A stretch of DNA of 51,777 nt from an uncultured Eubacteriales bacterium (GCA_902790175.1 CADAQZ010000020.1:1-51777), one strand, 5' to 3'; shown: positions 16,251-25,250, counted from the first letter of the stretch. The notes: generated by a model not told the origin, from the sequence alone. Translations and numbers: made by a program.

Positions 16251-18173
16251 ATGACGGAAGCAGTCAGGCGCCCCTTCAACGGCGCGCGCATGTCGCCCCA
16301 GCTGCAATTCAAGCTCGACAACCTGCCCAACTCGCCGGGCTGCTACCTGATGAAGTCGGAGGGCGAGATCATCTACGTGGGCAAGGCGAAGAACCTGAAG
16401 AACCGCGTCAGCCAGTACTTCCACTACTCCGCCCAGCACACGCCCAAGGTGCGGGCGATGGTGGAGAAGATCGACGACTTCGACATCATGCTGGTGGACG
16501 GCGAGCTGGAGGCCTTCACGCTGGAGTGCAACCTGATCAAGCTGCACATGCCCCACTACAACATCCGGCTCAAGGACGACAAGGCCTATCCCTACATCCG
16601 CGTGGACCTGAACGAGCCTTTCCCGCGGGTGGAGCTGGCGCGCCGCCAGGAGAAGGACGGCGCGAAGTACTTTGGCCCCTACCAGGGCGCGACCGTGGTG
16701 CGCGAGGTGTTGGACGTGGTGCGGATGGTGTTCCCCATCCGCGTGTGCGCGAAGAAATTGAACCCCGAAAAGCCGCAGCGGCCCTGCGTGCACCATCAGG
16801 TGGGCCAGTGTCCCGCCCCCTGCGCGGGGAAGATCACGGAGGCGGACTACCGCCAGACCATCTTGCGGGCGATCGACTTTTTGAACGGCAAGTACGCCCC
16901 GGTGCTGGACGAAATGAACGCGCGCATGCGCGAGGCCTCCGCCGAGATGAACTACGAGCGCGCCGCGCTGTACCGCGACCGCGCGCGCGCCATCGAAGCC
17001 GTGATGCAGAAGCAGAAGGCCATCTCCACCGCCCAGGCCGACCAGGACATCATCGCCGCGCTGCCCCACGACGCCGACGCGATGGTGCAATTGATGTTTG
17101 TGCGCTCCGGGCGGATGATCGGCTCCGAGCGCTTTACGCTGGAGGGCGCGGCGGACGAGCCGCTGGGCGAGATATTGACGCAGTTCATGCTGCAATACTA
17201 CGGTCCGGAGATCACCCCGCCGCGGGAGATACTGCTCTGCGCCGCGCCGCCGGAGCACGACGTGATCGAGCAGCTGCTGTCCGAGCAGCACGGCGCGCGC
17301 ACCTACATCCTCACGCCCCGACGCGGCGAAAAGCTGAAGCTGGTGAACATGGCGCTGAAGAACCTGAAGGACGAGGCGAAGAAGCTGGACCGCAAAAACG
17401 CCGGCAGCCGCGCGCGCACGATCGGCGCATTGGAGGAATTGCAGGCCGCGCTGGGGCTTCCAAAACTGCCGCGGCGCATCGAGGGCTACGACATCTCCAA
17501 CACCCAGGGCGCGCAGAGCGTGGCCAGCGAGGTGGTGATGGTGGACGGCGTGAGCGCCAACAAGGAGTACCGCCACTACCGCATCAAGACCGTCGAGGGC
17601 GCCAACGACTTCGCCAGCATGTACGAGGTCATCACGCGCCGCCTCTCGCACGGGCTGGACGAATTGGAGGAGCGCCGGACGCAGGGGCTGGACGCCGAGG
17701 GCGGGAAGTTCTCGTGGCTGCCGGACCTGATCCTGGTGGACGGCGGGCGCGGCCAGCTGAACGCCGCGATGGAGGCCATGCAGGCGCAGGGGCTGGACAT
17801 CCCGATGATCGGCCTGGCCAAGCGCATCGAGGAGATCGTGCTGCCCGGCCAGGAGGAGAGCCTCCTGTTGGACCGCCACTCCAACGCGCTGCACCTGATC
17901 CAGCGCGTGCGCGACGAGAGCCACCGCTTCGCCATCATCCACCACCGCGCGCTTCGGGGCCGCGCGTCCATCGCGTCGAAGCTCGACGGCATCCCCGGCG
18001 TGGGCGAGAAGCGCCGCCGGGCTATCCTCAAACACTTCAAGACCGTCGAGGCCCTGCGCGCCGCGAGCCTGGACGAGGTCAAGCAGGTCCCCGGCCTGCC
18101 GGAGAAGGTCGCCGAGGCCGTGTGGCGGTTTATGAGGGAGGACGGCGCAGAAAACACGTCCCCCATCCATTGA
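16251..18173 (+). CDS. uvrC: Excinuclease ABC subunit C
   Basis: The product of about 640 residues is UvrC, which makes both incisions in nucleotide excision repair. The N-terminal GIY-YIG nuclease domain contains SPGCYLMKSEGEIIYVGKAKNLKNRV; a cysteine-rich patch (CVHHQVGQCPAPCAGKI) follows. The UVR motif (EMNYERAALYRDRARAIEAV) and the RNase H-like C-terminal nuclease (GYDISNTQGAQSVASEVVMVDG, LPDLILVDGGRGQLNAA) come next, then a helix-hairpin-helix region (IPGVGEKRRRAILKHF). I chose the ATG at 16251 because GGGAGG lies five bases upstream; an ATG at 16233 has no such site. Confidence 0.96.
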   Translation: MTEAVRRPFNGARMSPQLQFKLDNLPNSPGCYLMKSEGEIIYVGKAKNLKNRVSQYFHYSAQHTPKVRAMVEKIDDFDIMLVDGELEAFTLECNLIKLHMPHYNIRLKDDKAYPYIRVDLNEPFPRVELARRQEKDGAKYFGPYQGATVVREVLDVVRMVFPIRVCAKKLNPEKPQRPCVHHQVGQCPAPCAGKITEADYRQTILRAIDFLNGKYAPVLDEMNARMREASAEMNYERAALYRDRARAIEAVMQKQKAISTAQADQDIIAALPHDADAMVQLMFVRSGRMIGSERFTLEGAADEPLGEILTQFMLQYYGPEITPPREILLCAAPPEHDVIEQLLSEQHGARTYILTPRRGEKLKLVNMALKNLKDEAKKLDRKNAGSRARTIGALEELQAALGLPKLPRRIEGYDISNTQGAQSVASEVVMVDGVSANKEYRHYRIKTVEGANDFASMYEVITRRLSHGLDELEERRTQGLDAEGGKFSWLPDLILVDGGRGQLNAAMEAMQAQGLDIPMIGLAKRIEEIVLPGQEESLLLDRHSNALHLIQRVRDESHRFAIIHHRALRGRASIASKLDGIPGVGEKRRRAILKHFKTVEALRAASLDEVKQVPGLPEKVAEAVWRFMREDGAENTSPIH

Positions 18174-18198
18174 CAAATCCGCGCAAATGCGCGACAAT
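18170..18198 (+). promoter_or_regulatory. Promoter of the PepV-like dipeptidase gene
   Basis: TTGACA (18170-18175), a 17-base spacer and GACAAT (18193-18198). The -35 overlaps the uvrC stop codon. A GCGCAAATGCGC palindrome fills part of the spacer. Confidence 0.65.
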
Positions 18199-18266
18199 AG
18201 GCAGGAAGGCACGCCGGAATACCAGGTCCGGCTGGAATATCAACGCAAATATGGGAGGTCGCCTTT

Positions 18267-19685
18267 ATGAACTATGAAACCCTCGACAAGATCGTGGATT
18301 CCTACCGCGACGAGCTGATCGAGAACATCCGCAAGTGGATCGCCATTCCCTCGGTGCAGGGCGCTCCGGCGGGCGAAAACGCGCCGTTCGGCAAAGAGGT
18401 GCGCCGGATGCTGGACACGGCGCTGGAGGACGGCCGCCGCTTCGGCTTCGAGGTGCGCGACATCGACGGCTACGCCGGCGACATCAGCTACGGCTCCGGC
18501 CCCCAGACGATGGGCATGCTGGCCCACCTGGACGTGGTTCCGCTGGGCGACGGCTGGACGCACGATCCGCTGGGCGGCGAGATCGAGAACGGCCGGATGT
18601 ACGGCCGCGGCACCACCGACGACAAGGGCCCCGCGCTGTGCGCGCTGTACGCGATGCGCGCCGTGAAGGAGGCGGGCATCCCGCTGAAGGACGGTGTGCG
18701 GCTGATCCTCGGCTGCGACGAGGAGACCGGCATGAGCGACATGCGCTACTACGCCAGCAAGCTGAAGATGCCGGACTACGGCTTCTCGCCCGATGCGGAG
18801 TTCCCCGTCATCAACATCGAAAAGGGCGGCGTCAACATGCGCCTGTCGAAGGTCACCGGCGGCGAGGACGGCGCGGCCCTGCCCGTCTACAGCCTCTATG
18901 CCGGCGAGCGGCCGAACGTGGTGCCCGCCGAGGCCACCGCCGTGGTCGGGCTGGGCGGCCTGTCGCTGGCGGCCCTGAATGAAAAGCTCGCCGAGATCGA
19001 AAAGAAACATGACAAATTCCGCCTCGCCGCCACCGACGCGGGTGAGGGCCGCGCGAAAATCACCGCCACGGGCGTCAACGCCCACGCGGCGATGCCCGAG
19101 CGCGGCGTAAACGCCGCGGGCATGCTGCTGATCGCGCTCAAAGAACTCGGCGCGGGCGGCGAAGGCGCGCGCGCGGCCATCGCGATGCTGGCCGAGGCCG
19201 TGGGCATGGAGTACACCGGCGAAAGCCTCGGCATCGCCTGCGCCGACGAGCTGTCCGGCGCGCTGACCTGCAACCTGGGCATCCTCCGCTACGACAGCAA
19301 CGAACTGTCCGCGCTGCTGGACATCCGCTACCCGCTGTGCGGCAGCGAGGAGTTGATGCTGGGCCAGGCGGCCAAGCGCGTCGCCCCGGCGGGCATGGCC
19401 GTGTGCTGCGCGTCCAGCCACACGCCGCTGCATGTGCCAGCGGACAGCAAGATCGTGAAGGGCCTTCTGAAGGTGTACCACGAGGTCACGGGCCTGCCGG
19501 CCTACACCATCGCCATCGGCGGCGGCACCTACTCCCGCATGATGCCCAACACCGTGGCCTTCGGCGTCTGCTTCCCCGGCGACATGGACGTCTGCCACAT
19601 CGCCGACGAGTACATCGACGTGGAGAAGATGATGCTGGGCGTCAAGATCTTCGCCCACGCGATCGCGGAGATCGCCGGAAATTAG
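18267..19685 (+). CDS. M20 family dipeptidase (PepV/Sapep-like)
   Basis: The 472-residue product is a zinc peptidase of the M20 family. The metal and catalytic motifs are GMLAHLDVVPLGDGW (His and Asp), GRGTTDDKGP (bridging Asp), LGCDEETGMSD (catalytic Glu and ligand Glu) and the late GGGTYSRMMPNTVAFG. Length and sequence fit PepV of lactobacilli and Sapep, cytoplasmic dipeptidases cleaving beta-Ala-X or X-X dipeptides. It has no signal peptide. An AT-poor start region with GGGAGG precedes the ATG. A palindromic repeat begins at its stop codon. Confidence 0.88.
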   Translation: MNYETLDKIVDSYRDELIENIRKWIAIPSVQGAPAGENAPFGKEVRRMLDTALEDGRRFGFEVRDIDGYAGDISYGSGPQTMGMLAHLDVVPLGDGWTHDPLGGEIENGRMYGRGTTDDKGPALCALYAMRAVKEAGIPLKDGVRLILGCDEETGMSDMRYYASKLKMPDYGFSPDAEFPVINIEKGGVNMRLSKVTGGEDGAALPVYSLYAGERPNVVPAEATAVVGLGGLSLAALNEKLAEIEKKHDKFRLAATDAGEGRAKITATGVNAHAAMPERGVNAAGMLLIALKELGAGGEGARAAIAMLAEAVGMEYTGESLGIACADELSGALTCNLGILRYDSNELSALLDIRYPLCGSEELMLGQAAKRVAPAGMAVCCASSHTPLHVPADSKIVKGLLKVYHEVTGLPAYTIAIGGGTYSRMMPNTVAFGVCFPGDMDVCHIADEYIDVEKMMLGVKIFAHAIAEIAGN

Positions 19686-19774
19686 GGAGTAGGGACAAGG
19701 GAGTAGGGAGTAGGAATAGCGGCTGCCGCGCTCCCTGGCATCTCCTACTCCCTACTCCCTACTGCCTACTCCCT
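19684..19774. repeat. GGGAGTAGG-type palindromic repeat, copy 1
   Basis: The left arm (19684-19715) is built of AGGGAGTAGGGA units, and the right arm (19741-19774) is its near-perfect complement. The loop contains GGAATAGCGGCTGCCGC. The element begins at the stop codon of the dipeptidase gene and ends about 20 bases before the cmk ribosome binding site. Related copies are at 20504-20590 and 42373-42465. Confidence 0.85.
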
Positions 19775-19802
19775 CAAACAAACACACAGGAGGAAATACG
19801 CT

Positions 19803-20480
19803 ATGAGCAATGTATTCTCCATCGCCATCGACGGGCCAGCGGGCGCGGGCAAGTCGACGATGGCCAAGGCCCTGGCGAAGGCGCTGGGCGCCATGTACCT
19901 GGACACCGGGGCCATGTACCGGGCCTTCGGGCTGTTCATGCTGCGCAAGGGCGCGGTGAACGACGCGGCCGCCGTGGCCAAGTGCGTGGAGGACGTGGAC
20001 ATCGCCGTGCGCTTCGTGGACGGCGCGCAGCGCCTGTACCTCTCCGGCGAGGACGTCACCGACGCCATTCGCGTGCCGGAGGTGTCCATGGCGGCCAGCA
20101 CGGTGTCCGCGGTGCCGCAGGTGCGCGAGCGCATGGTGGCGCTGCAGCGCAAGATCGCCGAGGGGCAGAACGTGGTCATGGACGGGCGCGACATCGGCAC
20201 GAAGGTGCTGCCGAACGCCACGCTGAAGATCTACCTGACCGCCTCCGCCGAGGAGCGCGCCCGCCGCCGCTGCAAGGAGCTGGAGGAGAAGGGCAAGGCC
20301 GAACCCTACGAGCAGGTGCTCCGGGACATGATCCAGCGCGACTACCAGGATACCCACCGCGCCGCCTCCCCGCTGCAGCCCGCCGAGGACGCCGTCCACG
20401 TGGATACCTCCGACCTGACCATCGAGGAATCCGTCGCCCTGATGAAGAAGATGGCCGATGAGGCGATCGGGAAGCATTGA
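19803..20480 (+). CDS. cmk: Cytidylate kinase
   Basis: The 225-residue product phosphorylates CMP and dCMP. The P-loop is GPAGAGKST (residues 9-17), followed by YLDTGAMYRAFGLFMLRKG. The NMP-binding region contains VMDGRDIGTKVLPNATLKIYLTAS and the lid ERARRRCKEL. Length is standard. The ATG has AGGAGG upstream. Gene order cmk-plsC-ispH/rpsA is common in Clostridia, which supports all three calls. Confidence 0.96.
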   Translation: MSNVFSIAIDGPAGAGKSTMAKALAKALGAMYLDTGAMYRAFGLFMLRKGAVNDAAAVAKCVEDVDIAVRFVDGAQRLYLSGEDVTDAIRVPEVSMAASTVSAVPQVRERMVALQRKIAEGQNVVMDGRDIGTKVLPNATLKIYLTASAEERARRRCKELEEKGKAEPYEQVLRDMIQRDYQDTHRAASPLQPAEDAVHVDTSDLTIEESVALMKKMADEAIGKH

Positions 20481-20503
20481 TTTGCGCCGCAAATCCATGC
20501 TTC

Positions 20504-20590
20504 AGGGAGTAGGGACAAGGGAGTAGGGAGCAGGAAATGCCGACAACTCCCCCACTATTCCTACTCCCTACTGCCTACTCCCTACTTCCT
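20504..20590. repeat. GGGAGTAGG-type palindromic repeat, copy 2
   Basis: Arms AGGGAGTAGGGACAAGGGAG... (20504-20536) and the complementary ...CTACTCCCTACTTCCT (20558-20590) surround a loop with ATGCCGACAACTCCCCCAC. It sits between cmk and plsC, 15 bases before the plsC ribosome binding site. Confidence 0.85.
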
Positions 20591-20612
20591 GAACCATCCG
20601 AAGGAGTATCCC

Positions 20613-21200
20613 ATGAGCAAGACCTTCTACCGCTTCCTGTGCGCCGTGCTGCGGCCCGTCTACGGCGTCATCTACCCGGCAAAGGTGGACGGGCTGGAGA
20701 ACATCCCCGCGGAGGGCGCGTTCATACTGTGCTGCAACCACATCGCCGCGCGGGATCCCTTCTACCTTGCCATCCGCGAGAAGCGCCGCTACTTCCACTT
20801 CATGGCCAAGGCCGAGCTGTTTGAGCACAAGGTCGTGGGCACGGTGCTGCGCGGACTGGACGCCTTCCCGGTGGACCGCGGCCACAGCGACCTGAACGCC
20901 GTGCGCACGTCGATGGCGCTGCTCAAAGACGGCCACGGGCTGGGCATCTTCCCCCAGGGCACCCGCAGCCCCGACAATGCCCCCACCCCGATGCTGGACG
21001 GCGTTTCGATGATCGCGCTGCGCTCCGGCGCGCCGGTGATCCCCGCCTACATCGGCGGCCCCTATCGCCCCTTTCACAGGATCCAAGTCTCCTTCGGCCC
21101 GCCCGTCAGCTTCGAGGGCCTGCCCCGCCGCGTGGACAGCGACACGCTGGACAAGGCCACCCGGCGCATCGAAGCCGCGGTCTGGGGCCTGAAGCGCTGA
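20613..21200 (+). CDS. plsC: 1-acyl-sn-glycerol-3-phosphate acyltransferase
   Basis: The 195-residue product belongs to the PlsC family, making phosphatidic acid at the membrane. It shows the catalytic NHxxxxD motif as NHIAARDP and the substrate motif as FPQGTRS, where FPEGTRS is usual, so the glutamate is replaced by glutamine. VIPAYIGGPY is the third conserved block. The N terminus has a hydrophobic region (FLCAVLRPVYGVIYPA). AAGGAG lies seven bases before the ATG. It is between cmk and ispH/rpsA. Confidence 0.92.
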   Translation: MSKTFYRFLCAVLRPVYGVIYPAKVDGLENIPAEGAFILCCNHIAARDPFYLAIREKRRYFHFMAKAELFEHKVVGTVLRGLDAFPVDRGHSDLNAVRTSMALLKDGHGLGIFPQGTRSPDNAPTPMLDGVSMIALRSGAPVIPAYIGGPYRPFHRIQVSFGPPVSFEGLPRRVDSDTLDKATRRIEAAVWGLKR

Positions 21201-21330
21201 TCCGGCCTTCCTTTTTGTTAAAATTACATTAACTTACAAAAAAAGCAGGAATTGCAAATAATATAATCGAAATATTACGGATAGCATAAATATTGATTTT
21301 TATGCGTATACCCCGTGTATACACCGCATT
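21201..21330 (+). promoter_or_regulatory. AT-rich promoter region before ispH/rpsA
   Basis: This is the most AT-rich stretch nearby. It holds a perfect TATAAT at 21262-21267 and a second candidate pair, TTGATT (21293-21298) with TATACA (21318-21323), spaced 19 bases. A perfect GTGTATACAC palindrome covers the second -10. No terminator for plsC is visible. Confidence 0.5.
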
Positions 21331-23361
21331 TTGGGTGTGGAGGCGAGAGCGATCGCGCGCGTTGTGTTGGCCAGGCACGCCGGGTTCTGCTTCGGCGTTC
21401 GCCGCGCCGTGGAGACCGCCGAGCAATCGGCCCCGGCCGTCACGCTGGGCCCCATCATCCACAACCCGCAGGTGGTCGATAATCTCGCGCGCTTGGGCGT
21501 CACCAGCGCCGAAAGCCCCGCGGACATCCCCGAGGGCGCGCGCGTGGTGATCCGCTCGCACGGCGTCGGCCAGGCGGCCTACGAGGCGCTGAAGGAGCGC
21601 GGCTGCGAAATCGTGGACGCCACCTGCCCCTTCGTGCAGCGCATACACGACATGGCCCGCGCCGCCTCGGAATCGAATACGCCGCTGATCGTGATCGGCG
21701 AGGGCGAGCACCCCGAGGTGCAGGGCATACTGGGCTGGACGAACGCCCCGGCCTTCGCCGTGATGACGCAGGACGACGTTCTGGCCCTTCCGCCGCTTGA
21801 GAAGGCGCTGGTCGTGGCGCAGACCACGATGGTGAAATCGCGATTCGACGCGCTGTGTAGGCTGCTGGCCGAGCGCATCCCGAGCCTGGACGTGCACGCC
21901 ACCATCTGCACCGCCACGCGGGACCGCCAGGAAGAGGTGGCCGAGATCGCCGCCCGGGCCGACGTGATGCTGGTCGTCGGCGGACGGGAGAGCTCCAACA
22001 GCCGCAAGCTGTTCAGGCTCGCGGCGGACATCTGCCCGAGGACCCACTTCATCGAGTCCGCGGCAGAGCTGGACGGCATCGAGATCAGGCCGTCCGATAC
22101 GATAGGGATTACAGCCGGTGCATCCACGCCGGATTGTATCATTAAGGAGGTTGTTGCAAGAATGAACGACATCGAGAAGAAAGTTAACCCCGAAGAGAAC
22201 CAGGAACTGGAAGTCATGTCAGAAGAAGCCATTGACAAGACCATAGTTCAAATTCGCCCCGGCCAGATCATCACTGGCAAGGTCGAAATGATCACCGACG
22301 ATGAGGTTTGCGTCAACATCGGCTACAAGTCTGACGGTATCGTTAAGAAATCCGAGCTTTCTTCCACCGATGTCAAGGAAGGCGATGAGATCGAAGTCGA
22401 GGTCGTCAAGGTGAACGACGGCGAAGGCAACGTTCTGCTTTCCCAGAAGAACATCATCAACCGCAAGGCGTGGGAGGAGATCTGCGCCAAGGAAGAAGCC
22501 GGCGAGTTCGTCGAGGGCGTGGGCAAGGAAGCCGTCAAGGGCGGCCTGCTTGCGGACGTGGAGGGCATTCGCACCTTCATCCCCGCTTCCCAGCTGTCGC
22601 TGCGGTATGTGGAGAAGATCGATGAGTTCGTGGGCCAGCCCATGACGCTGAAGATCATCGAGATCGACAAGACCAAGAAGCGCATCGTGGCCAGCCGCAA
22701 GGCCGTGCTGATGGCGCAGGAGGCCGAGAAGAAGAAGAAGATCTGGGAGAGCCTGGAAGTCGGCTCCGTCGTGAAGGGCGTCGTTCGCCGCCTGGCGGAC
22801 TTCGGCGCCTTCGTGGACATCGGCGGCGTGGACGGCCTGGTGCACGTCACCGACCTCAGCTGGGGCCGCGTGAAACATCCCTCCGACGTGGTTTCCGTCG
22901 GCCAGGAGATCGACGTGAAGATCCTGAACATCGATCCCGAGCGCGAGCGCATCTCCCTGTCCTACAAGCAGACCCAGCCCCGCCCCTGGACGGTCGCCGG
23001 TGAGAAGTATCCCGTCGGCTCCGTGGTGGAGGGCAAGGTCGTTCGCATCACCACCTTCGGCGCGTTCGTGGAGCTGGAGCCCGGCCTGGACGGCCTGGTG
23101 CACATCAGCCAGTGCGCCCTGACCCGCATCGCGAAGGTCGAGGACGCCGTGAACGTGGGCGACATCGTGCGCGTGAAGGTGCTGGACGTGAACACCGAGG
23201 CCAAGCGCATCAGCCTGTCCATCCGCGAGGTGCTGGAGGACGAGGCGCTGGCCAGCGACGAGGGCGAGTATGACATCGACGACATCCCCGCCGAGGAGGC
23301 CCCCGTGGAGGAGGCCCCCATCGAGGAGGCTCCCGCCGAGGAAGCGCCCGTCGAGGAATAA
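21331..23361 (+). CDS. ispH: Fusion of IspH (HMBPP reductase) and ribosomal protein S1
   Basis: The product is a bifunctional fusion known from Clostridia. The first 280 residues are IspH, the last enzyme of the MEP isoprenoid pathway. The three [4Fe-4S] cysteines are C20 (AGFCFGV), C99 (DATCPFV) and C193 (ATICTATRDRQ), numbered from 21331. Residues 290-640 hold four S1 RNA-binding domains; the third (GSVVKGVVRRLADFGAFVDIGGVDGLVH) and fourth (GSVVEGKVVRITTFGAFVELEPGLDGLVH) are the best conserved. The tail is a Glu/Ala/Pro repeat. The start is uncertain: TTG at 21331 and GTG at 21337 have no ribosome binding site, while GGAGG at 21339-21343 is correctly spaced from an in-frame ATC at 21352. 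GTG at 21364 is another option. Confidence 0.92.
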   Translation: MGVEARAIARVVLARHAGFCFGVRRAVETAEQSAPAVTLGPIIHNPQVVDNLARLGVTSAESPADIPEGARVVIRSHGVGQAAYEALKERGCEIVDATCPFVQRIHDMARAASESNTPLIVIGEGEHPEVQGILGWTNAPAFAVMTQDDVLALPPLEKALVVAQTTMVKSRFDALCRLLAERIPSLDVHATICTATRDRQEEVAEIAARADVMLVVGGRESSNSRKLFRLAADICPRTHFIESAAELDGIEIRPSDTIGITAGASTPDCIIKEVVARMNDIEKKVNPEENQELEVMSEEAIDKTIVQIRPGQIITGKVEMITDDEVCVNIGYKSDGIVKKSELSSTDVKEGDEIEVEVVKVNDGEGNVLLSQKNIINRKAWEEICAKEEAGEFVEGVGKEAVKGGLLADVEGIRTFIPASQLSLRYVEKIDEFVGQPMTLKIIEIDKTKKRIVASRKAVLMAQEAEKKKKIWESLEVGSVVKGVVRRLADFGAFVDIGGVDGLVHVTDLSWGRVKHPSDVVSVGQEIDVKILNIDPERERISLSYKQTQPRPWTVAGEKYPVGSVVEGKVVRITTFGAFVELEPGLDGLVHISQCALTRIAKVEDAVNVGDIVRVKVLDVNTEAKRISLSIREVLEDEALASDEGEYDIDDIPAEEAPVEEAPIEEAPAEEAPVEE

Positions 23362-23372
23362 TCCCGCAACGC

Positions 23373-23401
23373 AAGAGCGGCACATTCGTGCCGCTCTTTT
23401 G
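23373..23401 (+). terminator. Rho-independent terminator after ispH/rpsA
   Basis: AAGAGCGGCAC and GTGCCGCTCTT arms with loop ATTC, followed by TTTTG. It lies 12 bases after the stop codon. Confidence 0.9.
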
Positions 23402-23418
23402 TATCGCTTTCCCGCGCG

Positions 23419-23475
23419 TCAGCCTTGGCTCCCCTGTGTAAGGGGAGCTGTCGTCGTAGACGACTGAGGGGTTGG
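23419..23475. repeat. Short double-hairpin repeat
   Basis: Two adjacent hairpins: CTCCCCT-gtgt-AAGGGGAG and TCGTC-gta-GACGA, flanked by TCAGCC and CTGAGGGGTTGG. It resembles REP/MITE-type elements common in Clostridia and is non-coding. Confidence 0.6.
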
Positions 23476-23487
23476 CCATCCGCTTCT

Positions 23488-23528
23488 CATTCACTCAACT
23501 CTCAACTCTTCACTCTCCACTCTCAATC
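23488..23528. repeat. Single arm of an ACTCTCAACTC-type repeat
   Basis: Tandem degenerate units of CAACTCTCAACTCTTCACTC and CCACTCTC run up to the CGGAGG ribosome binding site of the next gene. It looks like one arm of the palindromic family seen at 19684, 20504 and 42373, without the matching second arm. Confidence 0.5.
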
Positions 23529-23540
23529 CGGAGGTGCCCC

Positions 23541-24470
23541 ATGTCCAAAACCGAAACGCTGTTCATCAATTCCGCCGCGGACGGCCTGCCGCTGTCGGTG
23601 TGCGTCGTGTCGCCGGACGGCGGCGATCCCAAGGCCCTCGTGCAGTTCGCGCACGGCATGGCCGAACACAAGGAGCGCTACCTGCCCTTCATGCGCTTCC
23701 TGGCCGACCACGGCTACGCCTGCCTGATCAACGACCACCGCGGCCACGGCGCAAGCGTCAGGGACCCCGGCGACCTGGGCTACTTCTACGCCGGCGGGGC
23801 AGGCGCACTGGTGGCGGACCTGCACCAGCTGACGCTGTGGTTCCGGGCGAAATACCCGCATCTCAAGCTGTTCCTGTTCGGGCACAGCATGGGCTCGCTG
23901 GCCGTGCGCGTCTACCGGCAGAAGTTCGACGGGGACATCGACGGCCTCGTGGTCTGCGGCAGCCCCGGCGCGAACCCCGCCTCCGGCGCGGGCCTGCTGC
24001 TCAACCGGGTGATGACGGTCTTCAAGGGCGAGCGCTACGTCAGCAAGCTGTTTATCAAAATGACCACCGGCAGCTTCAACAAGGGCAACCCGAAGTCCGG
24101 CAGCGCGAACGCCTGGCTGAGCACCAACCAGGACAACGTCAAGGCCTACGACGCGGACCCGCTGTGCGGCTTCCCGTTCACGCTGAACGGCTACCGGGCG
24201 CTGCTGGAGCTGATGCGCGACGCCTACAAGCCCGCGCCCGCGGGGCATCCCGAAATGCCGGTGCACTTCATCTCCGGCGAAAACGACCCCTGTGCGCCCG
24301 ACCGCAAGGGCTTTGAAAATGCCGTGGCCCGCGTGAAGGGCGACGGCTACCGGGGCGTGACGGCGAAGATGTATCCGAACATGCGCCACGAGATCCTCAA
24401 CCACGCCGAGCACCAGCTGGTATACGACGACCTGCTGGCGCTGTTCGACGGCTGGACGGCGGAGGGCTGA
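23541..24470 (+). CDS. Alpha/beta hydrolase, monoacylglycerol lipase-like
   Basis: The 309-residue product is a serine hydrolase of the Hydrolase_4 (monoglyceride lipase/lysophospholipase) type. It has VQFAHGMAEHKERY (oxyanion region), NDHRGHGAS, the nucleophile elbow GHSMGS with Ser116, the acid in ISGENDPCAP and the histidine in YPNMRHEIL. There is no signal peptide, so it acts in the cytoplasm. The start at 23541 follows CGGAGG; the open frame extends 23 codons upstream through a repeat and is not likely translated there. It is followed after two bases by an AraC-type regulator. Confidence 0.88.
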   Translation: MSKTETLFINSAADGLPLSVCVVSPDGGDPKALVQFAHGMAEHKERYLPFMRFLADHGYACLINDHRGHGASVRDPGDLGYFYAGGAGALVADLHQLTLWFRAKYPHLKLFLFGHSMGSLAVRVYRQKFDGDIDGLVVCGSPGANPASGAGLLLNRVMTVFKGERYVSKLFIKMTTGSFNKGNPKSGSANAWLSTNQDNVKAYDADPLCGFPFTLNGYRALLELMRDAYKPAPAGHPEMPVHFISGENDPCAPDRKGFENAVARVKGDGYRGVTAKMYPNMRHEILNHAEHQLVYDDLLALFDGWTAEG

Positions 24471-24472
24471 GC

Positions 24473-25243
24473 GTGGCCGCCGGGCACGTCACGCGGGAGA
24501 AGCTGGCGCACCTCGCCTTCCTGCAGCGCGAAAACGACTTTCACCACGCCACCTACGATCAGGAGATGGCGCACTTTCACTACCTGCGCCTCGGCGACGT
24601 GGAGGGCGCGCTGAAGGCGCTTCACTTCGCGGACGGCACGGGCACGCTGTCGAGCGACCCGCTGCGCAATCAACAGTACCTGTTCGTGGCCTTTGTGACG
24701 ATGTCCACGCGCTACGCCATCGAGGGCGGCCTGGAGCAGTACGAGGCCTTCCGCATCAGCGACCTGTACATCCAGCAGGCCGACCGCTGCGCGACGCCCG
24801 AGGCCGTGCGCGCGCTGTACCCGGAGGCGCTGGTCTACTTCACGCAGCGCGTGGCCGAGGCCCGCAAGGCGCACGTCGTCGCCCGGCCCATCACACGCTG
24901 CCTGGACGAGATCGACCTGCGGCTGCACGAGCCCTTCCGCATCGACGACATCGCCAGGGCGCTGGGGCTGAACCCGTCCTACCTGTCGACGCTGTTCAAG
25001 CGGGAGATGGGCTGCACCTTCACCGACTACGTGCGCCGTCGGCGCGTGGAGACCGCGCGGAACATGCTGCTCTACTCGGACTATTCCTGCGCCGAGATCG
25101 CCCACATCCTCGCGTTCAGCTCCCAGAGCTACTTCAACCGCGTGTTCGCGAAGGAGACGGGCTTCTCCCCCGGCGACTTCCGCGCGCGCTACAGCCGTCG
25201 GGGGCTGCAGAGCCTGCAGGACGCGCAGAACCAGACGATATAG
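24473..25243 (+). CDS. AraC family transcriptional regulator
   Basis: The 256-residue product has an N-terminal helical region of about 150 residues without a cupin motif, and a C-terminal pair of helix-turn-helix domains (about 160-250). The first HTH contains IDDIARALGLNPSYLSTLFKREMG. The second contains SCAEIAHILAFSSQSYFNRVFAKETGFSPGDFRAR, the AraC signature. It starts with GTG two bases after the hydrolase stop, so they are probably cotranscribed. No ligand domain is recognisable. A nearby promoter (25585-25640) has paired direct repeats of the kind AraC proteins bind, making that 50-residue gene a candidate target. Confidence 0.88.
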   Translation: MAAGHVTREKLAHLAFLQRENDFHHATYDQEMAHFHYLRLGDVEGALKALHFADGTGTLSSDPLRNQQYLFVAFVTMSTRYAIEGGLEQYEAFRISDLYIQQADRCATPEAVRALYPEALVYFTQRVAEARKAHVVARPITRCLDEIDLRLHEPFRIDDIARALGLNPSYLSTLFKREMGCTFTDYVRRRRVETARNMLLYSDYSCAEIAHILAFSSQSYFNRVFAKETGFSPGDFRARYSRRGLQSLQDAQNQTI

Positions 25244-25250
25244 CGCGAGC

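Noticed and set aside
19684-20590. GGGAGTAGG repeats as a possible CRISPR array
   Set aside because: Units are contiguous without unique spacers and form inverted arms; no cas gene is near.
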